Shown: in pieces, positions 32,188 to 41,448 of the stretch
How the letters are laid out: each line of letters begins with the position of its first letter
Numbering within the stretch: position 1 is the first letter of the stretch
From: Methylopila henanensis
Lineage (GTDB): Bacteria > Pseudomonadota > Alphaproteobacteria > Rhizobiales > Methylopilaceae
DNA length: 64,000 nt
Direction: 5' to 3'
NCBI RefSeq assembly: GCF_042681025.1
Contig: NZ_JBHUER010000005.1
Span: forward strand, 90,672-154,671
Notes under the pieces: generated by a model
Seen by the model: the letters and a program-made list of their open reading frames with translations, nothing else
Told to the model about the DNA's origin: nothing
The model's database searches: none
Position numbers and translations under genes: made by a program

Positions 32188-33228
32188 TCAGGCGCTGTCG
32201 CGCACGATGACTTCGAAGTCGAGCGTGACGTTGAAGGGCGCCGCGTCCTGGCCGAGCCGCGAGGCCTCGAACGCGTTGATCATCAGCTTTCCGATCTCGA
32301 CCCCCATGAGGCCGGCGTTGAAGCCGATGGTGGTCAACGCCGGCAGCGTATGCCGCGCGACCTCGTGGTCGCCGAAGCCGAACACGGCGATATCGTCGGG
32401 CACCCGCGCTCCGCGTCGGCGGAGTTCGCCGATGACGGCGATCGCGGTGATGTCGTGCGGGCACAGGACCGCGTCGATCTCGGCGAGGTTCTCGATGATC
32501 TCGGCGGCGGCGCGGACGCCCTGCTCGGCGAGAGCGAGCGGGCCGCCGGCGCTTATCAGGCGGACGGGCGCGAGGCCGGCCTGCCGGGCGCCTTCGCGCA
32601 GGCCCTCGGCTCGGTCCGTGGTGTTGCTGGTCAGGCGCTCGCGCCCGATGATGGCCGCGAGGCGCTTTCGACCGCTCTGAACGAAGTGCTGGGCTACGGC
32701 GCGTCCGACCGCGACATGGTCGATCGCCACCACGTGCCGAATCGGCTCCGCCGGCCGGTGAAGGAACTCCACCACCGGGACCCCGGCGTTCAGCAGCATC
32801 CGGGTCGCACGTTCGCTGCGTATCTCGCCCGCGATCGCGATGGCCTCTGGGCGCCGGCGCAGCATGGACTCGAGCATGTGCTCCTCCCGCTCCGCGCCGT
32901 AATCCGAAAAGCCGATGAAGAGCTGCAGCCCGAGCGGCGTGAGCGTGTCGTTCAGGCCGCGCGCGACCATGCCGAAGATCGGATTGACCAGCGCAGGCGC
33001 GATCATGCCAACGAGGCTGGAACGCCCCGACGACAGGGCGCCCGCCGCCTGATCCGGCACGTAGCCGAGCTCGTCGACGACCGCGAGCACCTTGTCCCGG
33101 GTCTTCTGCGAGACCGCCCCGTCATGTCGCAGGGCGCGCGAAACGGTCATTGCGGACACGCCGGCGAGACGTGCGACGTCCGACATTGTCGGCGCACTTT
33201 TGCTTCCAGCCTTGCCAGATGAGGACAT
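32188..33228 (-). CDS. LacI-family transcriptional regulator
   Basis: A 346-residue LacI/GalR repressor. The N-terminal HTH reads MSDVARLAGVSAMTVSRALR (about residues 15-34), followed by hinge-helix YVPDQAAGALSSGRSSLVG and a periplasmic-binding-protein-like effector domain with DAVLCPHDITAIAVIGELRR and ARVPDDIAVFGFGDHEVARH near the end. The sequence is closest in style to gluconate-type (GntR of E. coli) members. The ATG at 33228 with GAGGT just upstream was preferred to a GTG at 33249. The target is unknown; the RND operon lies downstream, the sulfate-assimilation operon upstream and divergent. Confidence 0.92.
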   Translation of the reverse strand: MSSSGKAGSKSAPTMSDVARLAGVSAMTVSRALRHDGAVSQKTRDKVLAVVDELGYVPDQAAGALSSGRSSLVGMIAPALVNPIFGMVARGLNDTLTPLGLQLFIGFSDYGAEREEHMLESMLRRRPEAIAIAGEIRSERATRMLLNAGVPVVEFLHRPAEPIRHVVAIDHVAVGRAVAQHFVQSGRKRLAAIIGRERLTSNTTDRAEGLREGARQAGLAPVRLISAGGPLALAEQGVRAAAEIIENLAEIDAVLCPHDITAIAVIGELRRRGARVPDDIAVFGFGDHEVARHTLPALTTIGFNAGLMGVEIGKLMINAFEASRLGQDAAPFNVTLDFEVIVRDSA

Positions 33229-33354
33229 AGCACCTCGTTCGAATATCACCGAGGTAGAGTGTGGCCCTCAGCTTAAGATCAACGCCGAAACTGGATTAGG
33301 AGTCACGCCAGAATCAAACCTCTCGGGACAAAAACAAGTGGGAAGCTAGTCTTG

Positions 33355-33367
33355 GGTATCGATAACA
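33355..33367. promoter_or_regulatory. Candidate LacI-family operator
   Basis: GGTATCGATAACA contains the palindrome TATCGATA with a central CpG, the form usual for LacI/GalR operators, and its right half (GATAACA) resembles gluconate-repressor sites. It lies 127 bp upstream of the lacI-type gene and 166 bp upstream of cysG. Support is a single short palindrome, so the call is tentative. Confidence 0.3.
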
Positions 33368-33457
33368 TAAGGGTTTCGTGCGTTTTACAGGCGCCGGGGT
33401 CCCGGTTTGGCACGCGTGGGAAGCGCGTCGCGTGGCAGTGGAGGCATATTCCACAAA

Positions 33458-33471
33458 TTATAAACGTATAA
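33458..33471. promoter_or_regulatory. AT-rich inverted repeat upstream of cysG
   Basis: TTATA and TATAA flank AACG in a short AT-rich island (33445-33480) that stands out from the GC-rich surroundings, 62-75 nt before the cysG ATG. It may be the -10 region of the cysteine operon or a regulator site. No good -35 hexamer could be placed. Confidence 0.3.
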
Positions 33472-33532
33472 ATGTGCGCTCTTGCAATTCTGTCTGTGCA
33501 ATATCATTGTCCCGGCAACGAAAGCTGCGCCC

Positions 33533-34951
33533 ATGGCTCGTCTCACATCGTTTCCGACCTTTCACCGCGTCTCCGGGCGCGTGATCCTCGTCGTCGGCTC
33601 CGGCCCGGCGGCGGCGGCGAAGGTGCGCCTGCTGGCCGAGACCGACGCGCGGATCGTGGTGGTGTCCGAACATCCCTCGCGCGAGCTGCGGAACGATGCG
33701 CTCCGCGTCGGCGCGGAGCTTCGGGAGGAGCCGTTCGCGCCGGGCCATCTCGAGGGCGCGGCGCTCGCTTTCGCCGCCACCGAGGATGAGGACGCCGATC
33801 GCGCCATCGCCGACGCCGCTCGCGCCGCGCGTGTGCCCGTGAACGTGGTCGACCGCCCGGAGTTGTGCGACTTCACCACGCCCGCGATCGTCAACCGCGC
33901 TCCGCTCGCGGTGGCGATCGGCACCGAGGGCGCGGCGCCTGTGCTCGCGCGCCATGTGCGCGCCCGCGTCGAAGCGATGCTTGCGCCCGAGATCGGCGGC
34001 CTCGCACGTCTTGCGGAGGGCCTGCGCGGCGCGGTCGCCAGCTTGTTGCCCGCGGGCGAGGCGCGGCGCCGGTTCTGGGCCCGGCTGTTCGACGGCCCTG
34101 TGGCCGAGCGCGCGCTCGCCGGCGATCTGCCAGGCGCCCGAGCGCTCGCCCTGCGCGAGCTCGCGGCCGAGCCTGATCTCGGCGGTTTCGTCTGGATCGT
34201 CGGCGCCGGTCCAGGCTCCGTCGACCTGCTGACGCTGCGCGCCCAGCGCGTGCTGCAGGAGGCTGACGTTATCGTCCATGACGCGTTGGTGCCGTCCGAG
34301 GTGGTCGCCATGGGCCGCCGCGACGCCGAGCGCGTGTTCGTCGGCAAGCGCAAGGGCCGGCACGAGGCCACGCAGGGCGAGATCGACGAGCTGCTCGTGC
34401 GCGAGGCGAAGGCGGGCCGGCGAGTGGTGCGGCTCAAGAGCGGCGATCCGCTGGTGTTCGGCCGCGCCGGCGAGGAAATGGAGGCGCTGCGCGCCGCGGG
34501 CGTGCCGTTCGAGATCGTCCCGGGCGTGACCGCGGCCTTCGCGGCCGCCGCCTCCGCTCAGGTGCCGCTGACGCTCCGTGGCGTGGCGTCGAGCCTCGTG
34601 TTCGCGACCGGCCACGACCTCGACGGCCGCACGCTGCCGGACTGGGCGGGCCACGCGCTGAACGGCGCGACCGTCGCCGTCTATATGGGGCGCTCGGTGG
34701 CGGCGGCGGTCGCCGCGCGCCTGTCGGAGGCGGGGCTCGCCGCCGACACGCCGGTGGTCGCGGTCGAGAACGCCGCCCGGTCCGACGAGCGGGTGCTCGC
34801 GGGGCGGCTCGACGACCTCTCGGCCGTCGCCGACCGGCCGGATCTGAGCGGTCCGGTCCTCATCCTGATCGGACGCGCGCTCGCCTCCGCCGATCTGTCA
34901 TCCGCAATCCCTTTCGCTGAGGCGGTCGCCGCGCCAAGCGCCGCCGCCTGA
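33533..34951 (+). CDS. cysG: Sirohaem synthase CysG (uroporphyrinogen methyltransferase / dehydrogenase / ferrochelatase)
   Basis: A 472-residue trifunctional enzyme making sirohaem, the cofactor of the sulfite reductase encoded downstream. The N-terminal half (1-210) is the precorrin-2 dehydrogenase/ferrochelatase part, with VILVVGSGPAAAAKVRLLAE and NVVDRPELCDFTTPAIVNR. The C-terminal half (about 220-465) is uroporphyrinogen-III C-methyltransferase, with VGAGPGSVDLLTLRA, GKRKGRHEATQGEID, RLKSGDPLVFGRAGEE and GVTAAFAAAASAQVPLT. The ATG at 33533 fits the family length; its ribosome site is weak. First gene of the sulfate-reduction operon, 15 nt before DUF2849. Confidence 0.95.
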   Translation: MARLTSFPTFHRVSGRVILVVGSGPAAAAKVRLLAETDARIVVVSEHPSRELRNDALRVGAELREEPFAPGHLEGAALAFAATEDEDADRAIADAARAARVPVNVVDRPELCDFTTPAIVNRAPLAVAIGTEGAAPVLARHVRARVEAMLAPEIGGLARLAEGLRGAVASLLPAGEARRRFWARLFDGPVAERALAGDLPGARALALRELAAEPDLGGFVWIVGAGPGSVDLLTLRAQRVLQEADVIVHDALVPSEVVAMGRRDAERVFVGKRKGRHEATQGEIDELLVREAKAGRRVVRLKSGDPLVFGRAGEEMEALRAAGVPFEIVPGVTAAFAAAASAQVPLTLRGVASSLVFATGHDLDGRTLPDWAGHALNGATVAVYMGRSVAAAVAARLSEAGLAADTPVVAVENAARSDERVLAGRLDDLSAVADRPDLSGPVLILIGRALASADLSSAIPFAEAVAAPSAAA

Positions 34952-34966
34952 AGGTCCAGATCCCAC

Positions 34967-35302
34967 ATGTCCGCGCCGATCCAGAAGTCGGCGGCCAAGA
35001 CCAAGGCCGCTACGCAAGTCGTCACCGCCAATCGTCTCGACGACGGCGTCGTCGTCTATCTCGACGCCCGCGACGACTGGACCGAGCGGCTCGGCGAGGC
35101 GGCGCTCATCGAGACGCCGGAGGCGCTCGCCGCCGCCATCGCCGTCGGCAAGGCGGCGGAAGCCGCGCGCGTGGTGGTCGAATCCTATCCGATCGACGTC
35201 GCCCGCGGGTCTGACGGCCTCGCGCCGCTCCGCCTGCGCGAGGTCATCCGCGCCGCCGGCCCGACCGTGCGCGCCGATCTGCTGCGCCCCACGGGCGTCT
35301 GA
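34967..35302 (+). CDS. DUF2849 protein of the sulfate-assimilation operon
   Basis: A 111-residue protein of the DUF2849 family (function unknown), recognised by VVTANRLDDGVVVYLDARDD, WTERLGEAALIETPEAL and SYPIDVARGSDGLAPLRLRE. The family is characteristically found between cysG and the sulfite reductase gene in alphaproteobacteria, as here (15 nt after cysG, 10 nt before cysI). A role in sulfite reductase or sirohaem function is inferred only from this neighbourhood. No cysteines and no membrane segment, so a small cytoplasmic accessory protein is likely. Confidence 0.9.
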   Translation: MSAPIQKSAAKTKAATQVVTANRLDDGVVVYLDARDDWTERLGEAALIETPEALAAAIAVGKAAEAARVVVESYPIDVARGSDGLAPLRLREVIRAAGPTVRADLLRPTGV

Positions 35303-35312
35303 GGAGTTTTCC

Positions 35313-36960
<1,648 letters not shown>

Positions 36961-36974
<14 letters not shown>

Positions 36975-37734
36975 CCTTCCGCTCCCGGCGGTCTCCGCCG
37001 CGCGCGCGGCGGAGCGCGCGACTTCGCTCGCGGCCCATCTCGACGCGCGCTACCGCGACCGGGACGCGGCCGGGCTGATCGGCGTCGCGGTCGAGGAGCT
37101 GTTCCGCAACCGCATCGCGCTGGTGTCGAGCTTCGGCGCGGATTCGTCCGTGCTGCTGCACCTCGTGGCGCAGGTCGAGCGCTCGACGCCGGTGATCTTC
37201 GTCGACACCGGCCAGCTGTTCGAGGAGACGCTGCGGTACCGCGACGAACTGGTGGAGCGGCTCGGGCTGACCGACGTGCGCAGCTTCGGTCCGAAGCCGG
37301 AGCGCCTCGCCCGGCACGACCCGGAGGCTTTCCTCTGGCAGTCGAACCCGGACCTGTGCTGCCGCATCCGCAAGGTCGAGCCGCTTAGCCAGGCGCTCGG
37401 CGACGTGCCGGCCTGGATCTCCGGCCGCAAGCGGTTCCAGAACGCGTTCCGCGCCGAACTGCCGGTGTTCGAGGCGGATGGGCCGCGCATCAAGGTCAAT
37501 CCGCTCGCGAGCTGGACCTCGAAGGACGTCGAGGCCTACCGGATCGCCCACGACCTGCCGGCGCATCCGCTGGTCAAGTTCGGCTATCCATCGGTCGGCT
37601 GCGCGCCCTGCACCACGCGGGTGAAGCCGGGCGAGGACCCGCGCGCGGGCCGCTGGCGCGGCCAGGCCAAGACCGAGTGCGGCATCCACCTGCCCGGCAT
37701 GATCGTGACCGAGAGCGACGGGAGCGGGATTTGA
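36961..37734 (+). CDS. cysH: APS/PAPS reductase CysH (4Fe-4S type)
   Basis: A 257-residue thioredoxin-dependent reductase that converts adenylyl sulfate to sulfite. The PP-loop is VSSFGADSSVLLHL (about residue 55). The four cluster cysteines are Cys133-Cys134 (DLCCRIRKVEPL) and Cys214/Cys217 (VGCAPCT), and the catalytic Cys240 is in TECGIHLP. Presence of the CC...CxxC set marks the assimilatory APS-reducing kind, found in most bacteria that use APS rather than PAPS. It overlaps cysI by 14 nt. ATP sulfurylase genes are not in the window. Confidence 0.95.
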
Positions 37735-37865
37735 CCGCCGGACAGGCGCTGCGGCATAGCGACCGTGGCGAAACACGGCGGGAGGGTCGTATGGAGACCC
37801 GCGCGCCCTATGCTCACGATCATCCCGCCGCGGCCGTGCGCGCCGTCCGGGACGACGAGGATTCG

Positions 37866-38399
37866 ATGACCGAAACGGCTGACGCCAACCTGCCGCTCTG
37901 GCGCAACGGCCGCTTCGAGGCCGACGAATGGACGCGCGCGGGCGAGGGCGAGGCGGTGTCCGAAGGTCCGGCGCTGCTGCCGCTGGTCCGCTTTCTCGCG
38001 GAGCGCGACGCGCTCGCCGCCCGCAACGCGCCGATCGGCGTGGTGGTGGAGCCGGGCGAGGCGATCGAGGAGCTCGCGCCCCATCTCGACCGGGTGTCGC
38101 TGGTGGTGCTGACCTTCCCGAAATACGCCGACGGCCGCAGCATGTCGTCGGCGCGGCTGCTGCGCCAGCGCTACGGCTACAAGGGCGAGCTCAGGGCCGC
38201 GGGCGACGTGCTGATCGACCAGATGCCGCTGATGCGCCGCTGCGGCTTTGACTCTTTCGAGGTGGTCAACGGCCCGACCCGCGCCCAGCTCGCCGCCGGC
38301 AAGTGGCCGGACGTGCCGTTCTACTACCAGCCGACCGGCGCCTCGCAGCAGACGGAAATCCCGGCCGGCACGAGGCCCTGGGCGCGCCGGCCGGGCTGA
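37866..38399 (+). CDS. DUF934 protein of the sulfate-assimilation operon
   Basis: A 177-residue DUF934 protein, a family found after cysI/cysH in alpha- and betaproteobacteria and of unknown biochemical role. Family features are LPLWRNGRFEADEWTRAGEG at the start, VVVEPGEAIEELAPHLDRV, FPKYADGRSMSSARLLRQRY with GYKGELRAAGDVLIDQM, and the C-terminal YYQPTGASQQTEIP. The ATG at 37866 (GAGG six nt upstream) fits the usual family start; an ATG at 37791 with a strong GGGAGGG site would add 25 residues and cannot be excluded. It ends 4 nt from the convergent dipeptidase stop. Confidence 0.88.
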   Translation: MTETADANLPLWRNGRFEADEWTRAGEGEAVSEGPALLPLVRFLAERDALAARNAPIGVVVEPGEAIEELAPHLDRVSLVVLTFPKYADGRSMSSARLLRQRYGYKGELRAAGDVLIDQMPLMRRCGFDSFEVVNGPTRAQLAAGKWPDVPFYYQPTGASQQTEIPAGTRPWARRPG

Positions 38400-38403
38400 G
38401 CCC

Positions 38404-39477
38404 TCACGCGCCCCAGATCCGCTCCAGCACCGCGAGCCAGTTCCGCCACGCGATCTTCTCGAGCGTGGCGTCGTCGTAGCCGTGCGCGCGGAGATGCGCG
38501 ATCAGGCGCGGCAGGCCGCTAGCGTCGCCGAGCGGGCCCGGCACGATCGCGCCGTCGAAATCGGAACCGAAGCCCACATGCTCGACCCCGAGCCTGCCGA
38601 TCAGGTGGTCGAGGTGGCGCGTCATTGTGTCGAGCGGGGTGTCGGCGGTCATGCGGCCGTCCTCGCGCAAAAAGCAGGTGGCGAAGTTCAGGCCCACGAG
38701 GCCGCCTGAGTCGCGGATGGCGTCGAGCTGGGCGTCGGTCAGGTTGCGCGCGTGCGGCGTCAGGGCGTGGGCGTTGGAGTGGGTCGCGACCAGCGGCCGC
38801 GTGGACAGCTTCGCCACGTCCCAGAAGCCGGCTTCGTTGAGATGGCTGAGGTCGACGACGATCCGGAGCGCGTCGCATTCCCGGACCAGTCTTAGCCCGG
38901 CCTCGGTCAGGCCCGGTCCGGTGTCGGGCGAGGACGGGAAGCGGAACGGCGCGCCATGGCCGAAGATGGTCGGCCGGCTCCACACCGGCCCGAGCGAACG
39001 GAGGCCCGCGGCGTGCAGCACGTGCAGCGCGTCGAGATCGGGACCGATCGCCTCGGCGCCCTCAATGTGCAGCACGGCGGCGAGCGCGTTCCGCTCCATC
39101 GCGGCGTGGATTTCGGCGGCGCTGCGGCAGATCGCGACGGCGCCCGCCGACGCGCGCACGATCCTGAGCAGGATCGAGGTCATGGCGAGGACGGCGGCCT
39201 GCGCCTCGCCGAGCGGCAGCTTCTCCGGCAAGGGCACGTCGTAGCGCGCCGAGCGCATCAGCTCGATGTAGTCGGCCCCGAGGTCGCGCGAAGGCGTGAA
39301 GATCGCGAACAGCCCGCCGACCAGCCCGCCCGCGCGCGCCTTGGCGAGATCGACATGCCCGCCGAACCCGCCCTCGAGAAAGGCGTGAACGCCCCGATCG
39401 GCGTCGCCGCGCTGGTGCAGCCGGAGCAGGGTGTCGTTGTGGCCGTCGAAGACGGGAATCTGCGGCGCGTTCGTCAT
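38404..39477 (-). CDS. Membrane-dipeptidase (renal dipeptidase, peptidase family M19)
   Basis: A 357-residue di-zinc amidohydrolase-fold dipeptidase. Metal ligands are visible as His13 and Asp15 (VFDGHNDTLL), the bridging Glu in VLHIEGAEAIG, and the histidines of LVATHSNAHALTPH and the preceding VDLSHL region; VGFGSDFDGA near the C-terminus is the usual acidic motif. It hydrolyses dipeptides, possibly with D-amino acids. No signal peptide is seen, so it is likely cytoplasmic. It is monocistronic; upstream lies the 743-bp gene-free stretch. Confidence 0.92.
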   Translation of the reverse strand: MTNAPQIPVFDGHNDTLLRLHQRGDADRGVHAFLEGGFGGHVDLAKARAGGLVGGLFAIFTPSRDLGADYIELMRSARYDVPLPEKLPLGEAQAAVLAMTSILLRIVRASAGAVAICRSAAEIHAAMERNALAAVLHIEGAEAIGPDLDALHVLHAAGLRSLGPVWSRPTIFGHGAPFRFPSSPDTGPGLTEAGLRLVRECDALRIVVDLSHLNEAGFWDVAKLSTRPLVATHSNAHALTPHARNLTDAQLDAIRDSGGLVGLNFATCFLREDGRMTADTPLDTMTRHLDHLIGRLGVEHVGFGSDFDGAIVPGPLGDASGLPRLIAHLRAHGYDDATLEKIAWRNWLAVLERIWGA

Positions 39478-39548
39478 GGCCCGACAAGATCAGCCGCGCC
39501 GCCCGCAGGCAACGGCGCCCGTCGCCACGCGCTCATCCCACGCCCACC

Positions 39549-39643
39549 CGTCATGCCCGGCGAAGCCGGGTATCCACGACTTGGGCGTAGGGCGGGACGT
39601 GGAAGGAAGTCGTGGATGCCCGCGCGAAGGCGCGGGCATGACG
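39549..39643. repeat. Pair of REP-like palindromic units in inverted orientation
   Basis: Left unit 39549-39582 begins CGTCATGCCCGGCGAAGCC and ends ATCCACGACTT; right unit 39607-39643 is its approximate reverse complement (AAGTCGTGGATGCCC ... GCATGACG). Each unit folds on itself (CATGCCCGG/CCGGGTAT and ATGCCCGCGC/GCGCGGGCAT), and the pair can fold together. This is the form of intergenic REP/BIME elements common in Hyphomicrobiales. A third, single unit is at 45103-45136. Confidence 0.8.
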
Positions 39644-39693
39644 GCTGAGGGCGGCTATGGGTCCAGCGTGAAACCGGGCGGAGGCGCGTCCCT

Positions 39694-39747
39694 GTCTTGG
39701 AATATATTCCTTGACATTCCCATCATTCGCGCGCACGGTTCCAAGAC
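39694..39747. promoter_or_regulatory. Nested palindromes, possible operator/promoter
   Basis: GGAATATATTCC (39699-39710) is a perfect 12-bp palindrome in an AT-rich island, followed directly by TTGACA (39711-39716). In addition GTCTTGGAA (39694-39702) and TTCCAAGAC (39739-39747) are exact inverted copies 36 nt apart. No convincing -10 follows and no gene is clearly downstream on the plus strand; on the minus strand the dipeptidase starts about 220 bp away. Confidence 0.4.
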
Positions 39748-40173
39748 CCTTCCCCGTCACGGGAGGCGTGTCCGGACCGGCCGGCCATGCGGGGACAGGG
39801 GCGGCGCCTGCGGGTTGGGCTCTACCGGAAGCCGGGCCCCCGGGACGTCGGATGGAACGCGCGGCGCGCGACGCCGGTCTGGGGGAGAGATTCAAATCCC
39901 CTCGGACGGAGGTTCGCGCCGGGCGTGAGCGACCCGCCCTGCACTATGACGGGGCCGCGCCTATGCAGAGGCGCCATAAGGCCGGATACGGTCACGAAGC
40001 CCTTGGGCTCAGACCGTCTTCGACGCCGGAGAGCCGCTTTTCGTCCGATGCGAAACCGTCGCGCGTGGAACGCCGGGCGACCGGATCGTCCGAAGAGACT
40101 ACGGACAATGTGTGGTGGCCCGGCGTTCCGCGCCTTCCCGCTTCCATTCCGCCGTCTGACATCGCCGTGCCGA

Positions 40174-40204
40174 CGCGTCCCGCCAATCACGGTGGCGGGA
40201 CGCG
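40174..40204. terminator. Strong hairpin after the tartrate dehydrogenase gene
   Basis: CGCGTCCCGCCA (40174-40185) and TGGCGGGACGCG (40193-40204) form a perfect 12-bp stem with a 7-base loop, 16 nt past the stop codon of the minus-strand gene ending at 40221. No T-run follows, so termination would be hairpin-only or Rho-assisted. Confidence 0.55.
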
Positions 40205-40220
40205 CGCGGCCGTCGCCGCG

Positions 40221-41300
40221 TCAGCCGAGCGCGTCGGCGACCGCCTTGCCGCAGGTGACGGTGTCAGCCGTGCCGCCGAGGTCGCGGGTGCGCAGCCGCT
40301 CGTCGGCGAGCACGGTCTCGATCGCCTTGACGATCGCCGCGCCGGCGTCCTTCTCGCCGAGATGGTCGAGCATCATCGCCGCCGACCAGATCTGCCCGAT
40401 CGGGTTCGCGATGCCCTGTCCGGCGATGTCGGGGGCCGAGCCGTGGACCGGCTCGAACAGCGAGGGGTGTTTCCGCTCCGGATTGATGTTGCCGGACGGC
40501 GCGATGCCGATCGTGCCGGTGCAGGCGGGTCCGAGGTCGGACAGGATGTCGCCGAACAGGTTGGAGGCCACCACCACGTCGAACTTCTCCGGGCGCAGCA
40601 CGAAGAAGGCGGTCAGAATGTCGATGTGGTACTTGTCGGTCTCGACGTCCGGATACTGCTTCCGCATCTCCTCGAAGCGCTCGTCCCAATAGGGCATCGT
40701 GATCGCGATGCCGTTGGACTTGGTCGCCGAGGTCACCTTCCGGCGCGGCCTCGTGCGGGCGAGCTCGAAGGCGTATTTCATGATCCGGTCCACGCCGTGG
40801 CGCGTGAAGACCGTCTCCTGGATCACCGCCTCGCGCTCGGTGCCGGGGAACATGCGGCCGCCGATCGCCGAATACTCGCCCTCCGTGTTCTCGCGCACGA
40901 CGTAGAAGTCGATGTCGCCGACCTCGCGGCCGGCGAGCGGGCATTTCACGCCCGGCATCAGCCGCGCGGGCCGGACGGACGCGTACTGGTCGAACTCGCG
41001 CCGGAACTGGATCAGCGAGCCCCAGAGGGATTCGTGGTCCGGAACGACGGCGGGCCAGCCGACGGCGCCGAAGAAGATCGCGTCCTTCGGCGCGATGTCC
41101 TCCTTCCAGTTCTCCGGCATCATCCGGCCGTGGCGTTGCCAATAGTCGGCGGAGGCGTAGTCGTAATCGGTCCCCCGGATCTCGAAGCCGAACTTCTTCG
41201 CCGCCGCCTCGAGCACCCGGACGCCTTCCGGAACGGTCTCCTTGCCGATGCCGTCGCCGGGAATGTTGGCGATGGTGTAGACGCGGTTGGTGTCGGGCAT
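40221..41300 (-). CDS. Tartrate/D-malate dehydrogenase (TtuC family), copy 1
   Basis: A 359-residue NAD-dependent beta-decarboxylating dehydrogenase of the isopropylmalate/isocitrate dehydrogenase superfamily, TtuC/DmlA branch. Features are IANIPGDGIGKETVPEGV, FFGAVGWPAVVPDHESLWG, the YVVRENTEGEYSAIGGR loop, TKSNGIAITMPYWDERFEEM, the metal-binding ASNLFGDILSDLG, and the NAD loop EPVHGSAPDIAGQGIANPIG. It likely oxidises tartrate or D-malate. The ATG at 41300 (GGAAG nine nt upstream) was chosen over one at 41405. It is the last gene of a three-gene minus-strand operon. KSNGIAIT differs from the classic KSNAQRHG of copy 2, so the substrate may differ. Confidence 0.85.
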   Translation of the reverse strand: MPDTNRVYTIANIPGDGIGKETVPEGVRVLEAAAKKFGFEIRGTDYDYASADYWQRHGRMMPENWKEDIAPKDAIFFGAVGWPAVVPDHESLWGSLIQFRREFDQYASVRPARLMPGVKCPLAGREVGDIDFYVVRENTEGEYSAIGGRMFPGTEREAVIQETVFTRHGVDRIMKYAFELARTRPRRKVTSATKSNGIAITMPYWDERFEEMRKQYPDVETDKYHIDILTAFFVLRPEKFDVVVASNLFGDILSDLGPACTGTIGIAPSGNINPERKHPSLFEPVHGSAPDIAGQGIANPIGQIWSAAMMLDHLGEKDAGAAIVKAIETVLADERLRTRDLGGTADTVTCGKAVADALG

Positions 41301-41448
41301 CTGTTCTTCCTGTTCGTCATGTCGGCATGGCGTTTCCGCCGTCGTCCTCCGGCGTGGCCGGAGGACCCATGTCTGGCGTCGCGCTCGACGTTGATGATCC
41401 GTCACGCCGGATCACGACGAGCTTTATCGCGGAACGCCCTTCCGGGTC

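Larger units (their letters stand above)
39478..40220. other. 743-bp gene-free stretch with repeats and palindromes
   Basis: No ORF here has convincing codon use or recognisable protein sequence. It holds, from left to right, a pair of REP-like units (39549-39643), a palindrome nested in a longer inverted repeat (39694-39747), a stem of GGGGA/TCCCC resembling a tRNA T arm near 39887-39906, and a strong hairpin (40174-40204) after the dehydrogenase gene. The middle part (about 39750-40170) shows nothing I can assign; an untranslated RNA or a decayed gene are possible. I looked for tmRNA, RNase P RNA, 6S and SRP RNA signatures and saw none. Confidence 0.7.

Noticed and set aside
39887..39906. 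GGGGA ... TTCAAA ... TCCCC resembling a tRNA T arm
   Set aside because: No matching acceptor, D arm or anticodon arm could be placed on either strand; it may be a tRNA remnant but is not a gene.
39644..40170. Possible tmRNA, RNase P RNA, SRP RNA, 6S RNA or cobalamin riboswitch
   Set aside because: No ANDN-type tag codons, no RNase P consensus (GAGGAAAGTCC), no SRP tetraloop region and no B12-box were found.
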